A DNA stretch of 64,000 nt from CBDFHB01 sp965250115 (GTDB lineage: Bacteria > Acidobacteriota > Vicinamibacteria > Marinacidobacterales > SMYC01). Position 1 is the first letter of the stretch. Each line of letters starts with the position of its first letter. Where the stretch lies: contig CBDFNJ010000002.1 of assembly GCA_965250115.1 (NCBI GenBank), positions 186,001 to 250,000 of the forward strand, given 5' to 3'. Both the position numbers and the translations under genes were made by a program. The notes beneath the pieces are model-generated. The model did no database searches. It was not told the origin of the DNA and saw nothing but the letters and a program-made list of their open reading frames with translations. Shown here piece by piece: positions 18,523 through 27,600 of the stretch.

Positions 18523-19548
18523 CTAGTTCCTGGGCGCCTGCTCCGCCTCCTCCAGTATCTCCTCCTTTTCCGCATCGTTCTCAGATGAGCGCTCGGAGAG
18601 ATCCCTGAGCGTTTCGTAGGGGATGGCCAGCGAGACTTCCACTTCGTGGTCGACTTGGCCGATCTGAATCGAATCGACGATAGCGCTCATCTGCGGGTTC
18701 GCGTTCTGTTGCAGGCGTCCCAGAGCGACCAGTCCTCGTACGACATCGGCGAGCTCCAGAGCGGATTTCGGATCGGAAGCTTTGCCCCGGCCCCGAAGAT
18801 GGAGCTCGGCGTCGAGTCTTCCTGAGATGGAGAATGCTTGAAGGGGTGGTAGCCGACTCCCCGCGCCCGAGCTCAAAACGCTCCCGAGCATACCCTCCGG
18901 GGATCCGGCAAGCCAAAAGGACTCACCCCAACGTTCGGTCAGGCTCTTTCCGGCGGAAGTGCTTCTTCCCGACCCGGCGTCGAGCATCGCGCGGACGAAG
19001 CTTGGCTCGCCCAGGAGCAGCGTAGATTCGTCACCGAAAGCGAGGGCGCGCTCGCCCCGCTCGGCCGACACCATCCGATAGATAGTCGTTCCGTGATGGT
19101 CTTCCTCTCCCAGCTCTCCTCTTTGCGCCAGAGTGGCGACGATCCGCGCAGCGTCGAAGGAACCGCTGATCGCGACGCCCCAGCGCTCCTTCCTGTCTCG
19201 GGTCGATTCGCCAGCCTCGGCGCTCTTCGCGACGCAGAAGGTCGCCGCGCTCAGATCCGAACGAGGATCGAGGCCGGTTGCCTCACGAATCTCTTCGATT
19301 GCCCGGAAGCTCTCGTGCTTCTCCATCCGCTGCTCCCAATCAGCGCCGAGTGGGCTCGAGAACACGGACTGGAGGTCCACGTGACCTACCATGCTCGCCG
19401 CGTCGGGTACCCAGGCCAACGTCGCTGGAAGAGCCGGCGCCTGCGCTTCGGCGCCGCGGCTCGTCAAGTGAGCCATGCCGCCGATGCCCAGCCCACCGAT
19501 CACGAGCACGATTGTCAGGGCCCAAATCCATCGAGACTGTTTCATCAC
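18523..19548 (-). CDS. Membrane-anchored or exported protein of unknown function (last gene of ABC operon)
   Basis: 341 residues. It begins with a signal-anchor (MMKQSRWIWALTIVLVIGGLGIGGMAHL), then ATLAWVPDAASMVGHVDLQSVFSSPLG, a repeated beta/alpha layout (WGVAISGSFDAARIVATLAQRGELGEEDHHGTTIYRM) and an acidic, Glu-rich tail. The layout resembles DUF3352-like proteins that carry two similar domains, but I cannot confirm it. It lies 90 bases downstream of the last ABC permease and on the same strand, so it may be co-transcribed; the link to export is inference. Confidence 0.65.
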   Translation of the reverse strand: MMKQSRWIWALTIVLVIGGLGIGGMAHLTSRGAEAQAPALPATLAWVPDAASMVGHVDLQSVFSSPLGADWEQRMEKHESFRAIEEIREATGLDPRSDLSAATFCVAKSAEAGESTRDRKERWGVAISGSFDAARIVATLAQRGELGEEDHHGTTIYRMVSAERGERALAFGDESTLLLGEPSFVRAMLDAGSGRSTSAGKSLTERWGESFWLAGSPEGMLGSVLSSGAGSRLPPLQAFSISGRLDAELHLRGRGKASDPKSALELADVVRGLVALGRLQQNANPQMSAIVDSIQIGQVDHEVEVSLAIPYETLRDLSERSSENDAEKEEILEEAEQAPRN

Positions 19549-19638
19549 GATCTCCTATCGAGCGTCGTCGCTCGCGCAATAGTAAGAACGGAGAGCATGG
19601 AGCTTTGGTTCCATTATCGGGTAATCCGAGCCGGGAGG

Positions 19639-20418
19639 CTAGACTTCTTTGCTTCGGAAAACGTGAGCGGCGACGGCGTGGGTCATAACGGCGACGAGCA
19701 GCAGTGCCAGCGCGGCGCCGAGCGGTGTGCCCCGCTCCGAAAGCAGTGATGCGAAGGCGCCCTGGAGGTTTTCGTGCGGCACGAGAGCATGGAGATAGTG
19801 GGCGATGGTGAAGTAGCGGACGACGCCCGGTACTAAGGTCGCCGCCCCCTGCCAGCCGAAGACGAAAAAGAGGCCGATGAGCAGGGGCCTTTTGAACACG
19901 ACTCCGGTCACGGCAAACAAACCGTTATAGGCGAGAGCTCCGAGGATCGCGGCCAGAATGTCCTGGACGAGACTGGGAAAGCGCACTCCGAGCTCCTCCC
20001 ATCCCAGAGGCGCGAGAATCAAGTAGAACGACACGACGAGGGGAGGAAGGAACAGAATCATGACGAGGGTGAAGCTTCCCAGCATCTTGCCGCTGAGAAA
20101 GGCGACGCGGGATAACGGGCGTGTCACGAAGTAACGCATCGTCCCTGCTTCGATATCGTCGCTGATGACGCCACTCGCGTAGAAAAGCGCCAGCATCGGC
20201 AGGACGAACTGGAAGCCCACCGTGGCGGTTGCAACCGAGAAGACCCCCCACCCCGACGTGGGTACCGTCACACCGACAAGAAGAAGCACTCGATAGACGG
20301 TGGCGACGAATATGGGTCCCGTCGCGAGGAGAGCCATGGCGAGCGTCCGACCTGTCCATAGCTGCTGATCCACGGTCCATTGCGCGACGAGAAGCACCGA
20401 TCGTAGTGGACGAAACAT
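19639..20418 (-). CDS. ABC exporter permease subunit (second transporter)
   Basis: 259 residues with about six transmembrane helices (TGPIFVATVYRVLLLVGVTV, GFQFVLPMLALFYASGVISDDIEAGTMRYFVTRPLSR, LGSFTLVMILFLPPLVVSFYLIL, ALALLLVAVMTHAVAAHVF). The DDIEAGTMRYFVTRPLSRVAFLSGKMLG block is the ABC-2 type permease signature. It lies four bases after its ATPase gene (20423-21346), so the two make one heterodimer-type exporter. Substrate unknown. Confidence 0.85.
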   Translation of the reverse strand: MFRPLRSVLLVAQWTVDQQLWTGRTLAMALLATGPIFVATVYRVLLLVGVTVPTSGWGVFSVATATVGFQFVLPMLALFYASGVISDDIEAGTMRYFVTRPLSRVAFLSGKMLGSFTLVMILFLPPLVVSFYLILAPLGWEELGVRFPSLVQDILAAILGALAYNGLFAVTGVVFKRPLLIGLFFVFGWQGAATLVPGVVRYFTIAHYLHALVPHENLQGAFASLLSERGTPLGAALALLLVAVMTHAVAAHVFRSKEV

Positions 20419-20422
20419 GAAA

Positions 20423-21346
20423 TCAGGCCCCGACGACGTAGTGGAACACGGCTTCCAGGTTATCGTCGGGTGAGGTGATCTCCTCGATGACCACCTCCTG
20501 CTCCAGCGCGAGCTCCGATAGAATCGCGTAGAAGCGATCTGGTTCTCTCGTCTCCAGTCTCACCTGTCGGGACTCTTCAGAGAAGGATATGGAATCGAGA
20601 CCTTCCGCATCGAAGAGACGGCGCGCGAGCTCCCGAGGCTCGGGAGTCGAGACCCAGATGCGATGCGGATGCGCATCCATGAGCCGCCGGATCTCGTGGA
20701 TGTTCCCGTTCGCGAGAACGCGGCCCGTTGCCATGAGGACGACCTCACGGGTCATCAGCTCGACTTCGTGCAGGATGTGACTGGAGACGACGACCGTCCT
20801 TCCCTCAGAGCCCCAGCGCCGAATCCAGTCGATGACCTCGCGTCGTCCGACCGGGTCGAGCCCCGTGAGCGGCTCGTCCAAGACCAGGATGTCCGGCTGG
20901 TGTGCGACGGCTTGGGCGATGCGAAGGCGCTGCTTCATACCTCGACTGAAAGCGCTCACGCGCGCGTTCCCGGTCGTTCCGAGTCCGACGTCCTCCAGTG
21001 AGGCTTCTGCCTGTTCCCGGGCGGCAGATGGGCCGAGACCCCGCAGCCGCAACAGGTAGGTGAGCCAATCCGATGCGCTTGCCTTGGCTTGGAGCTCCTC
21101 CTCTTCTGGAACGACGCCGAGTCGTTCGTACGTTCGCGGATTGGCGAATGGCGATTCGCCGAGTACGGTGACCGCCCCAGAGCTCGGACGTAGCACCCCC
21201 GTGACGAGCTTCAGCAGCGTCGACTTCCCGGCGCCATTAGGGCCGAGGAGTGCCGTGACCCCAGGCGAGAAGGCGAGGCTGACCCGGCTCAAACCGAGGA
21301 CGCTTCCATACCAGCGAGAGACGTCAGCGAGCTCGATGCCGTTCAA
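20423..21346 (-). CDS. ABC exporter ATPase (second transporter)
   Basis: 307 residues. Walker A GPNGAGKST, Q-loop region GVVPEEEELQ, signature FSRGMKQRLRIAQAV (replacing LSGGQ), Walker B DILVLDEPLTGLDP and the switch His in SSHILHEVE. The C-terminal ~90 residues form the extension usual in multidrug/copper/sodium-type exporters (CcmA class). The start overlaps the end of the preceding permease gene as ATGA, so four genes are coupled. Same fold as the ATPase at 22196-23119 but only moderately similar, an old duplication. Confidence 0.92.
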   Translation of the reverse strand: MNGIELADVSRWYGSVLGLSRVSLAFSPGVTALLGPNGAGKSTLLKLVTGVLRPSSGAVTVLGESPFANPRTYERLGVVPEEEELQAKASASDWLTYLLRLRGLGPSAAREQAEASLEDVGLGTTGNARVSAFSRGMKQRLRIAQAVAHQPDILVLDEPLTGLDPVGRREVIDWIRRWGSEGRTVVVSSHILHEVELMTREVVLMATGRVLANGNIHEIRRLMDAHPHRIWVSTPEPRELARRLFDAEGLDSISFSEESRQVRLETREPDRFYAILSELALEQEVVIEEITSPDDNLEAVFHYVVGA

Positions 21347-22191
21347 GATACGACCTCGGGAGAGCTCAAGCGCTGACCGAGCACCAGCAGAGATGCGAGA
21401 ATCACCGCCGCCATGACGATAACGGATACCAGGGGAGTGCTGCCCGACTCGACCGTTCCGAAGAACAGGTGTCCCGAATCGACGGCCGCCCCGGTGACGC
21501 TGAGGAAGGTGGGTGCGAAACCCACCTGCAGGCGAGCGAGCGCGCCGCGGACAACGACCTCGCTTCCGAGCGCGAGGGCAACGAAACCGGCGCCCGCCAC
21601 GCGACCGCTTCGTGAAAGGCTGGATACTGCTAGCACGGCGAGTCCGAAGTAGAGCGTGAGCCAGAGGCTATAGGCGAGGATCGAGACCGGCAACCATGGG
21701 GTTCCCCGAAGCAATTGAAGGTCTCCAGATAGCGCTAGATGCAATCCGAGAAGAAAGAGGGCGGGAAGGAGCGTGACGAATCCAATCGAGCAGAGAATCG
21801 GGAGCGCCTTTCCCAGGACGTAGTCCCGGACCGAGATCGGTTTCGACAGATACAGCAGAAGGGCACCCGAAGACACGTCACTGGCGATGGCGGGCGCACC
21901 GGCGTAGAGGCTCACGAGAATGACAGGCAGGAGATAGATCTGTTGCGTCAGAAACTGAAACCATGTGAGAGCGGTCACGCCGAAAAAGTCGGAGGCTTGC
22001 GGAAACTGCAGCGTCCCGTATATCTGAATGGCTCGGGCGACGACGGGAATCCAGCTCGCAGCCAGGAGCAACAGAAACGCTCGCCTCTTCAGTAGCTGAG
22101 CGAATTGCGTCCGAGCGATGGCCCAGCTTTTTGCGAGTGGCGAGGTACGTGGACCCTCGTGTCGCCGATAGGAGAGATCGTGGAGCGGCAT
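21343..22191 (-). CDS. ABC exporter permease subunit (first transporter)
   Basis: 282 residues with about six hydrophobic helices (FLLLLAASWIPVVARAIQIYG, LLPVILVSLYAGAPAIASDVSSGALLLYLSKPISVRDYVLGK, SIGFVTLLPALFLLGLHLALSG, VSVIVMAAVILASLLVLGQRL). The segment IASDVSSGALLLYLSKPISV corresponds to the ABC-2 permease motif seen in its paralogue at 19639-20418. It lies four bases downstream of its ATPase gene and overlaps the next ATPase gene by four bases. Confidence 0.85.
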   Translation of the reverse strand: MPLHDLSYRRHEGPRTSPLAKSWAIARTQFAQLLKRRAFLLLLAASWIPVVARAIQIYGTLQFPQASDFFGVTALTWFQFLTQQIYLLPVILVSLYAGAPAIASDVSSGALLLYLSKPISVRDYVLGKALPILCSIGFVTLLPALFLLGLHLALSGDLQLLRGTPWLPVSILAYSLWLTLYFGLAVLAVSSLSRSGRVAGAGFVALALGSEVVVRGALARLQVGFAPTFLSVTGAAVDSGHLFFGTVESGSTPLVSVIVMAAVILASLLVLGQRLSSPEVVS

Positions 22192-22195
22192 GGGG

Positions 22196-23119
22196 CTAGG
22201 AGCTCGGCGCTACGTCTCGAACGGCGCGCAGGAACTGCTCTTCGAGGCTCTTTTCGAAACGCCTCATGTGCCGTATCTCTGCTTGCGAGGACCGGGCGCT
22301 CTCGAAGAGAACTCGGGTCCCGGGTCCCTGGAGCGCGAGCAGTATCAAACCATGGGGATCCTCGCTGGCCTCAATCCCCCGCTTGGAGAGAGCCTGCTTG
22401 AAGGCGCCGGGTGTCTTTTCTCGAACGCGAATCTCGTAGACCCAGCCCGGATGCTCTCTTAGAACGTCCAAGCGTCCTTCCAAGATCAATCGGCCTCGAT
22501 TCAAAAGAAGGACGGAATCGCAAACTTCCTCGACGTCATGGAGCAAGTGCGTCGAAAGCATGACGGAGACACCGCGCGCGGCAACCTGGCGCACCAGATC
22601 GAGCATTTGCCGACGACCGACGGGGTCGAGGCCACTCGTAGGCTCGTCGAGAAGCACGAGATCCGGATCATGAACGAGAGCCATCGCGAGCTTCGAGCGT
22701 TGCTGCATTCCCGTCGAGAACTCTTCGACCGGTCTATAGCGAGCCTCGCCAAGCCCGACGAACCACAAGACCTCGTGCGCCCGAGCGAGCGCAGCGGTTC
22801 GCGGCAGGCCGCCCAGCTCGCCGGCGAGCGCTACAGTTTCTACGGAGCTCAAGCCCCTTACCACGATCGCTCTCTCCGGAAGATAGCCGATGCGCTCTCG
22901 AGCCCGATGGGGAGCACTGCCTATCGAAGTGCCCAATACCTCGACGCTGCCTCGAGAAGGTTTCAAGAATCCCAGAAGCGTCTTGAGAAGGGTGGTCTTT
23001 CCGGCTCCGTTCGGACCTAGCAGCCCGACCGTGCCTGGCTGAACGTCGAGTCGAAGCGACGACAAGGCTTCGACGCTCCCGTAGGAGACGCTCAGATCGT
23101 GAGCTCGGATGACGGACAT
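22196..23119 (-). CDS. ABC exporter ATPase (first transporter, operon head)
   Basis: 307 residues. Walker A GPNGAGKTT, signature FSTGMQQRSKLAMAL, Walker B DLVLLDEPTSGLDPVGRRQ, switch His in STHLLHDVEEV. It is the first gene of a minus-strand run of five (ATPase, permease, ATPase, permease, unknown exported protein). Divergent from the small membrane protein at 23329, so the 209-base gap should hold two promoters; I see no certain one. Confidence 0.92.
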   Translation of the reverse strand: MSVIRAHDLSVSYGSVEALSSLRLDVQPGTVGLLGPNGAGKTTLLKTLLGFLKPSRGSVEVLGTSIGSAPHRARERIGYLPERAIVVRGLSSVETVALAGELGGLPRTAALARAHEVLWFVGLGEARYRPVEEFSTGMQQRSKLAMALVHDPDLVLLDEPTSGLDPVGRRQMLDLVRQVAARGVSVMLSTHLLHDVEEVCDSVLLLNRGRLILEGRLDVLREHPGWVYEIRVREKTPGAFKQALSKRGIEASEDPHGLILLALQGPGTRVLFESARSSQAEIRHMRRFEKSLEEQFLRAVRDVAPSS

Positions 23120-23328
23120 GGGTTTGTGCTTGGGGCTACGTCGACCAGCTACTCGAAGTTCCCCTCTCCTAAGGCAGATGTTTCGGCTGCTGTTCCCGCA
23201 GGGTGCAGATGGCTACTTCAGCACCCTGCTAGGGCCGCCAAACGATATCACTTCGATGGGCGGCGCCGGAAACCCGTGGCGCTCGGAACGGAGTGTCCAT
23301 AGAATGGTCCCAGCGAGGAGGGATAGAG

Positions 23329-23700
23329 ATGTGGACACTCTCCAGGGAACCGGGTGCTATCCGTATTCGCAACCTCGTCGAGTTCATACTGATTTTTGTG
23401 CTCGGCTATATCGCGTTCCAGGTGGCTCCGAACGTTGCCTTGCGGGTCAATTTCCTCAGCGAGCTCGAAGTCATGGCGAACGCTCCCTTCGAGGAGAGCG
23501 CGGCGACAATCCGTCGCCGGGTGCTCGAGACGGCGGAGGGCTATGGTATCGTCCTGGACTCTGACAGGCTTTTCGTCGAGCGAAACCGGGAGCAGAACAA
23601 GACCATTATCGATATCACTTACCAGCTTCACGTCAATTTCTACCCGCGTTTCGTATACGTGTGGAACGTCCACGACCGGGCCGAAGCGCTTCTGTTCTGA
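23329..23700 (+). CDS. Small single-pass membrane protein of unknown function
   Basis: 123 residues from ATG 23329, which has an excellent GGAGG-type site eight bases upstream; the frame is open further left but without such a site. One transmembrane helix near residues 15-33 (NLVEFILIFVLGYIAFQVAPN) is followed by an outward-facing soluble domain ending with VNFYPRFVYVWNVHDRAEALLF. No family recognised. It lies 45 bases before another small gene on the same strand, so they may be co-transcribed. Confidence 0.65.
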   Translation: MWTLSREPGAIRIRNLVEFILIFVLGYIAFQVAPNVALRVNFLSELEVMANAPFEESAATIRRRVLETAEGYGIVLDSDRLFVERNREQNKTIIDITYQLHVNFYPRFVYVWNVHDRAEALLF

Positions 23701-23745
23701 CACCCCTTCGACGAAACGAGCGGCCTAACGTCTTGTCCAGGCTAA

Positions 23746-24018
23746 GTGCGTTTGGTGCAGGGCCTCGAGAAGAGCATCGAACAAGCCATCTCGAGCTCAC
23801 CACCGGTGGAGGAGTGTCTCACTCGGATTCGAGATGAAGGCTACGAGCTTTCCCTCGTGCTCCAGGCGACCCTCGCTTTTGCGCCCCGAGGCGAGCTCGA
23901 CCAGGCGCAGGTGGAAGAGATCGCCGGCATTGGGCCTGAGTTCGAGCAAGACTTCGAGATGAGCACCCTCGACAAGAAGTTTTTGCGCTCACTGAAAATC
24001 GCCGTCGACGAGGAATAG
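23746..24018 (+). CDS. Small acidic protein of unknown function
   Basis: A 90-codon frame with a GTG start at 23746 (a second GTG three codons on is possible). The product is acidic and probably helical (KSIEQAISSSPPVEECLTRIRDEGYELSLVLQATLAF, QVEEIAGIGPEFEQDFEMSTLDKKFLRSLKI). It converges tail to tail with enolase, 16 bases apart. Codon use and composition look protein-like; function unknown. Confidence 0.5.
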   Translation: MRLVQGLEKSIEQAISSSPPVEECLTRIRDEGYELSLVLQATLAFAPRGELDQAQVEEIAGIGPEFEQDFEMSTLDKKFLRSLKIAVDEE

Positions 24019-24034
24019 GACCGCTCGACCCCGC

Positions 24035-25327
24035 TCAATCTCCCAGGATTCTCTCAAAGACATCGGTGCCCGCGTATCGGGCCACGTCGGAAAGCTCTTC
24101 CTCGATGCGGAGCAGCTGGTTATATTTCGCGACTCGATCGCTCCGGCTCGCCGAACCCGTCTTGATTTGACCACTACCGGTCGCCACCGCCAGGTCGGAG
24201 ATGGTCGTGTCTTCGGTCTCTCCCGAGCGGTGTGAGATCACGGAGGTGAGCCCGCTGCGGTGCGCGAGCTCGACGACTTCGAGAGTCTCCGTGAGCGTGC
24301 CGATCTGGTTCAGCTTGATGAGAATCGAGTTGGCGATCCCTTTTTCGATGCCTTTTCGGAGTCGCGTCTCGTTCGTGGCGAAGAGATCGTCTCCGACGAG
24401 CTGTACTTCTTCCCCAAGGGCCTCGGTAAGCTTTTCCCATCCGTTCCAGTCGTTCTCGTCCAGACCGTCCTCGATGGAGATGACCGGATAGCGCTCGACC
24501 CACTGGCAGTAGCGTTCGATGAGCGCGTCGGCGGAGAGTCGCGTGCCGCCCGATTTCTTCAGAACGTACTCGCCGTTTTGGAAGAGCTCGCTCGCGGCGA
24601 CGTCGAGCGCGAGAAAGATATCCTCGCCCGGGTGGTAACCGGCCTTCTCGGTGGCCTCGAGCAGCAGCTCCAGCGCTTCCTCGTTGGTTTCCACATTGGG
24701 CGCGAAGCCTCCTTCGTCACCCACTGCCGTCGCGAGTCCCCTGTCGATCAGGATCGATTTCAGTGCATGAAAAGTCTCGACCCCGGCGCGAAGCGCCTCT
24801 GAGAAGCTCGGAAGCCCGGCCGGAACGATCATGAACTCCTGGATATCCAGCGTATTGTCGGCATGAGCCCCACCGTTCAGAACGTTCATCAACGGCACGG
24901 GCAGTACGCAGGCCATGGGGCCACCCAGGTAGCGGTATAGTGGAAGCCCTAGGCTCTCGGCTGCCGCTTTGGCGACGGCCAGCGACACCGCGAGGATCGC
25001 ATTAGCGCCGAGACGACTCTTATTCGGGGTCCCGTCGAGCTCGAGAAGGAGACGATCGATGAGAATCTGCTCGACCGCGTCCTCTCCCACGAGCTCGGGC
25101 GCGATCTCGTCGACGACGTTCGCCACGGCCCGCGCGACGCCCTTCCCGATGAACCGGGCTGGGTCTTCGTCCCGGAGCTCCGCGGCTTCGTGCTCGCCGG
25201 TGGAAGCGCCGGAAGGCACCGCGGCTCGGCCCTGGGAGCCGTCTTCGAGAGTCGCCTCTGCCTCGACGGTGGGGTTGCCGCGTGAGTCGAGAATCTGGCG
25301 CGCCTCGATATCCACGATGGTTGTCAT
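24035..25327 (-). CDS. eno: Enolase
   Basis: Converts 2-phosphoglycerate to phosphoenolpyruvate. The 430-residue length and motifs are canonical: ARQILDSRGNPTVEAE, AVPSGASTGEHEA, GDEGGFAPN, metal ligands in ALDVAASE, ISIEDGLDENDW and VGDDLFATN, the catalytic lysine in ILIKLNQIGTLTET, and ISHRSGETEDTTI. ATG 25327 is preceded by AAGGAG; the frame is open 12 codons further but without family sequence. A perfect CRP/FNR-like inverted repeat lies 40 bases upstream, so carbon or redox control is possible. Confidence 0.97.
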   Translation of the reverse strand: MTTIVDIEARQILDSRGNPTVEAEATLEDGSQGRAAVPSGASTGEHEAAELRDEDPARFIGKGVARAVANVVDEIAPELVGEDAVEQILIDRLLLELDGTPNKSRLGANAILAVSLAVAKAAAESLGLPLYRYLGGPMACVLPVPLMNVLNGGAHADNTLDIQEFMIVPAGLPSFSEALRAGVETFHALKSILIDRGLATAVGDEGGFAPNVETNEEALELLLEATEKAGYHPGEDIFLALDVAASELFQNGEYVLKKSGGTRLSADALIERYCQWVERYPVISIEDGLDENDWNGWEKLTEALGEEVQLVGDDLFATNETRLRKGIEKGIANSILIKLNQIGTLTETLEVVELAHRSGLTSVISHRSGETEDTTISDLAVATGSGQIKTGSASRSDRVAKYNQLLRIEEELSDVARYAGTDVFERILGD

Positions 25328-25365
25328 GTCGCTCCTTTCACTCGGTGGGGCTCTTCGGTTCAAAA

Positions 25366-25381
25366 TGTGATCAAGATCACT
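25366..25381. promoter_or_regulatory. CRP/FNR-type operator candidate between eno and an outer-membrane gene
   Basis: TGTGATCAAGATCACT contains the perfect inverted repeat GTGATC-AA-GATCAC and matches the CRP half-site TGTGA-N6-TCAC. It is 39 bases upstream of the eno start and about 190 bases before the divergent outer-membrane gene, so it could act on either. Confidence 0.45.
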
Positions 25382-25438
25382 TAGTTAGGTGACCGTTGGC
25401 CCCCCTGATTGACAGGTCAAATCACCTGTGGTAACTAA
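25381..25438. promoter_or_regulatory. Long imperfect inverted repeat in the eno upstream region
   Basis: TTAGTTA-GGTGA at 25381-25392 is mirrored by TCACC-TGTGG-TAACTAA at 25422-25438, the 5-base TGTGG being a bulge. Inside the loop is a second palindrome, TTGAC-AG-GTCAA (25409-25420). It abuts the CRP-like site. Two nested operators or a cruciform are possible; no T tract makes a terminator unlikely. Confidence 0.35.
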
Positions 25439-25568
25439 TGAGTAGCATTTTGGGGTTATTTTGGCTGGATGGCAATGGGGGTGTCTCGTGTGATGGGGTT
25501 TGTCATTGCTCTTATTTCCCTTCCCCACCGTCAGCGCGGGTCTAAACGCTCCTGAAGGGAACGCCGTC

Positions 25569-27335
25569 GTGGTGAAGGCCCGAAACGTATTAACATCGAC
25601 GGTCATCATTCTTGCCTGTGCGCTCAGCGCGCGGGGGGCGTCCCAGGACTCTATACAGGCTTTCTCGGAGCTCGAAGGGGTCGTCCGGGATCATGGAGGG
25701 CGACCGCTCGGAGGCGCTATCGTATCCGTCTTCGGAAGGAATTTGTACGAAGGCGCGATCACGGCGGTAACCGACGCCGAGGGACGCTTCCAGGTCGCGG
25801 AGGTGCCTCCCGGACTCTACCGACTTCGCGCGTATTTGGAGGGCTTCTTTCCTTCGCCTTACGCCAAAGTCGTGATCGAGGAGGGCGTAGAGCGGGTCAG
25901 CGCCATTCTGATGAGCCTTGCTTCGCTGGATTCCGAAGAGCTCGTTCAGAACACGGACGAAAAGCGGACGGTTGCGGAGTTCCGCTGGCTTCTCCAGCGC
26001 GGTGAGAGAAACATCCTCAAGGAGGAGGAACGCTACGCGGGGCTCGTGGAACGCGAATCGACGGACCTGCCCTCGTCTAACGATACTCGAGTCGCGGTCA
26101 GTGGCGAGCTTGGGATTCGAGCGGCGGCCTTCGAACAGGGGCTGGACGAGTTCCCTGGCGGCGGTGCCGGGCTCGATGCCAACCTTGCCTACGCTCGTTT
26201 GTTCATTCCGACTGACGACGACGGCCACTGGCTGGTCAGCGCCCAGGTTCTCGAGTCGGCCCTGTCGTCGTGGGCGGGTAGAGCTGAGTTCGTTTCGGGT
26301 GACGTGGCCGGGCACAGGCTGACGGGGGGCGTTACCTACGGCAGCTACCTCTACGGTGATCTGGACGATTTCCGACCGCCTGAAGCGGCGCTCACAAACG
26401 GCGTGCTCGGCCAGCGCTCCACGGAATGGTTTGGCACCGTGTACGGCGCCGACTCGTTTCTCGTGGGGTCGGCCTCGATTCAGGGACGCCTCGCCTTCAA
26501 GTATTTCGATTACTTGAGCACACCCGGTTACTTCGCACCCCAACTTTCTGTCGCCTACCCCCTGGGTGAGGGTGAAAAGACTTTGATCCGGGGCGTAGTC
26601 GATTATCGGGTGCAGGCTCCAGGCGGAGAAGACATCGGGTTGCTTTCGAACGTCGCCTTTTCGGACGTCTACGGACCCTTACCTGAGACTCGCGCGATGC
26701 GCGCGGAGCGTACGGCGAGAGTCCAGCTCGGCCTCGAGCGACAGGTCTCGAAGTCGACGCGACTGGGCGTAAGGCTCTTTCAAGAGAAAGCGAGCGACCA
26801 GCTCGTCAAGGCGTTCATGATGGATCGGCCGGGGACGACGGGCAGCGCCGGCCACTATGTCGTTGCCAACCAGGGTGATTTCGAGAGTCGCGGTTTGGGG
26901 CTCTCTGTTTCCCAGCGCTTCGGCGCCACGGAGGGTACGGTCGGCTATACCTACGGGATGGCTCGTTCTCTGGCGGCACACTTGAGCGGCCGAGGAATTC
27001 TCGGCGAACAGGAAATTCACGACGTGACGACCTTAGTCGCTACGTCGATCGACCGCACGAGGACACGGCTTCAGGCCGCGCTCCGCGTGACGAGTCATCC
27101 CACCTTTGTACCCGGCCTGGAGGGCTTCGCCACCGGTTCGACCGTCGAGTCTCGCTTCAATTTCCAGGTGTATCAGCTGCTTCCGTTCGTGGGGTGGAAT
27201 GGCACACAATGGGAAGTCATGATGGCCGTCAGAAACCTGTTCTACGAGGATATCGAAGGGGCTTCGATTCTCGACGAGATGGCGGTCATCGACGCTCCTA
27301 GGCGGGTTCTCGGCGGCGTCACCGTTCGATTCTAA
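25569..27335 (+). CDS. CarboxypepD_reg outer-membrane beta-barrel protein (TonB-receptor-like, no plug)
   Basis: About 588 residues from GTG 25569, which has AAGGG at good distance and leads into a signal peptide (VVKARNVLTSTVIILACALSARGAS). Residues ~30-115 are a CarboxypepD_reg domain (LEGVVRDHGGRPLGGAIVSVFGRNLYEGAITAVTDAEGRFQVAEV..., split here as seen). The remaining ~450 residues alternate short beta strands with an aromatic C-terminus (RRVLGGVTVRF), as in outer-membrane barrels. No TonB plug with the GxxxIRG-type loop is visible, so it is not a standard receptor. Comparable proteins are numerous in Acidobacteriota; substrate unknown. Confidence 0.75.
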   Translation: MVKARNVLTSTVIILACALSARGASQDSIQAFSELEGVVRDHGGRPLGGAIVSVFGRNLYEGAITAVTDAEGRFQVAEVPPGLYRLRAYLEGFFPSPYAKVVIEEGVERVSAILMSLASLDSEELVQNTDEKRTVAEFRWLLQRGERNILKEEERYAGLVERESTDLPSSNDTRVAVSGELGIRAAAFEQGLDEFPGGGAGLDANLAYARLFIPTDDDGHWLVSAQVLESALSSWAGRAEFVSGDVAGHRLTGGVTYGSYLYGDLDDFRPPEAALTNGVLGQRSTEWFGTVYGADSFLVGSASIQGRLAFKYFDYLSTPGYFAPQLSVAYPLGEGEKTLIRGVVDYRVQAPGGEDIGLLSNVAFSDVYGPLPETRAMRAERTARVQLGLERQVSKSTRLGVRLFQEKASDQLVKAFMMDRPGTTGSAGHYVVANQGDFESRGLGLSVSQRFGATEGTVGYTYGMARSLAAHLSGRGILGEQEIHDVTTLVATSIDRTRTRLQAALRVTSHPTFVPGLEGFATGSTVESRFNFQVYQLLPFVGWNGTQWEVMMAVRNLFYEDIEGASILDEMAVIDAPRRVLGGVTVRF

Positions 27336-27397
27336 CCTCCCTTTTCCTCGAACCCTTCCGCCAAGTCGATCGCCGAGGCACGTGCTAAGATAGAGCC

Positions 27398-27415
27398 GAT
27401 CCGAAAATTCGGATC
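27398..27415. promoter_or_regulatory. Perfect palindrome upstream of the sensor kinase gene
   Basis: GATCCGAA-AA-TTCGGATC is a perfect 8-base inverted repeat. A partial third half-site, TTTCGGATTC, lies 12 bases further on. It is 62 bases after the outer-membrane gene and 186 before the kinase start. It may be a repressor operator or a short hairpin. Confidence 0.35.
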
Positions 27416-27600
27416 CAAGATCCAGTATTTCGGATTCGCGGTCGTTCCGCGACAGAGCGTTCGCTGTAACTGACTGTCGTTCAGTGGTTTCTGTCACTTG
27501 CTGCTGGCTCCGTCACGGTATAGAAATTGCTTTAGCTATTCTGCACTCTTAGCAAGGTGCTGAAGGTTTGAGCGAGACTTGAGGTGCGAAAGGAGCACAG

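Noticed and set aside
27480..27550. A sigma54 (-24/-12) promoter before the sensor kinase
   Set aside because: GG and GC elements near TGGTTTCTGTCACTTGC and TCACGGTATAGAAATTGC have the wrong spacing (12 or more instead of 10 bases).
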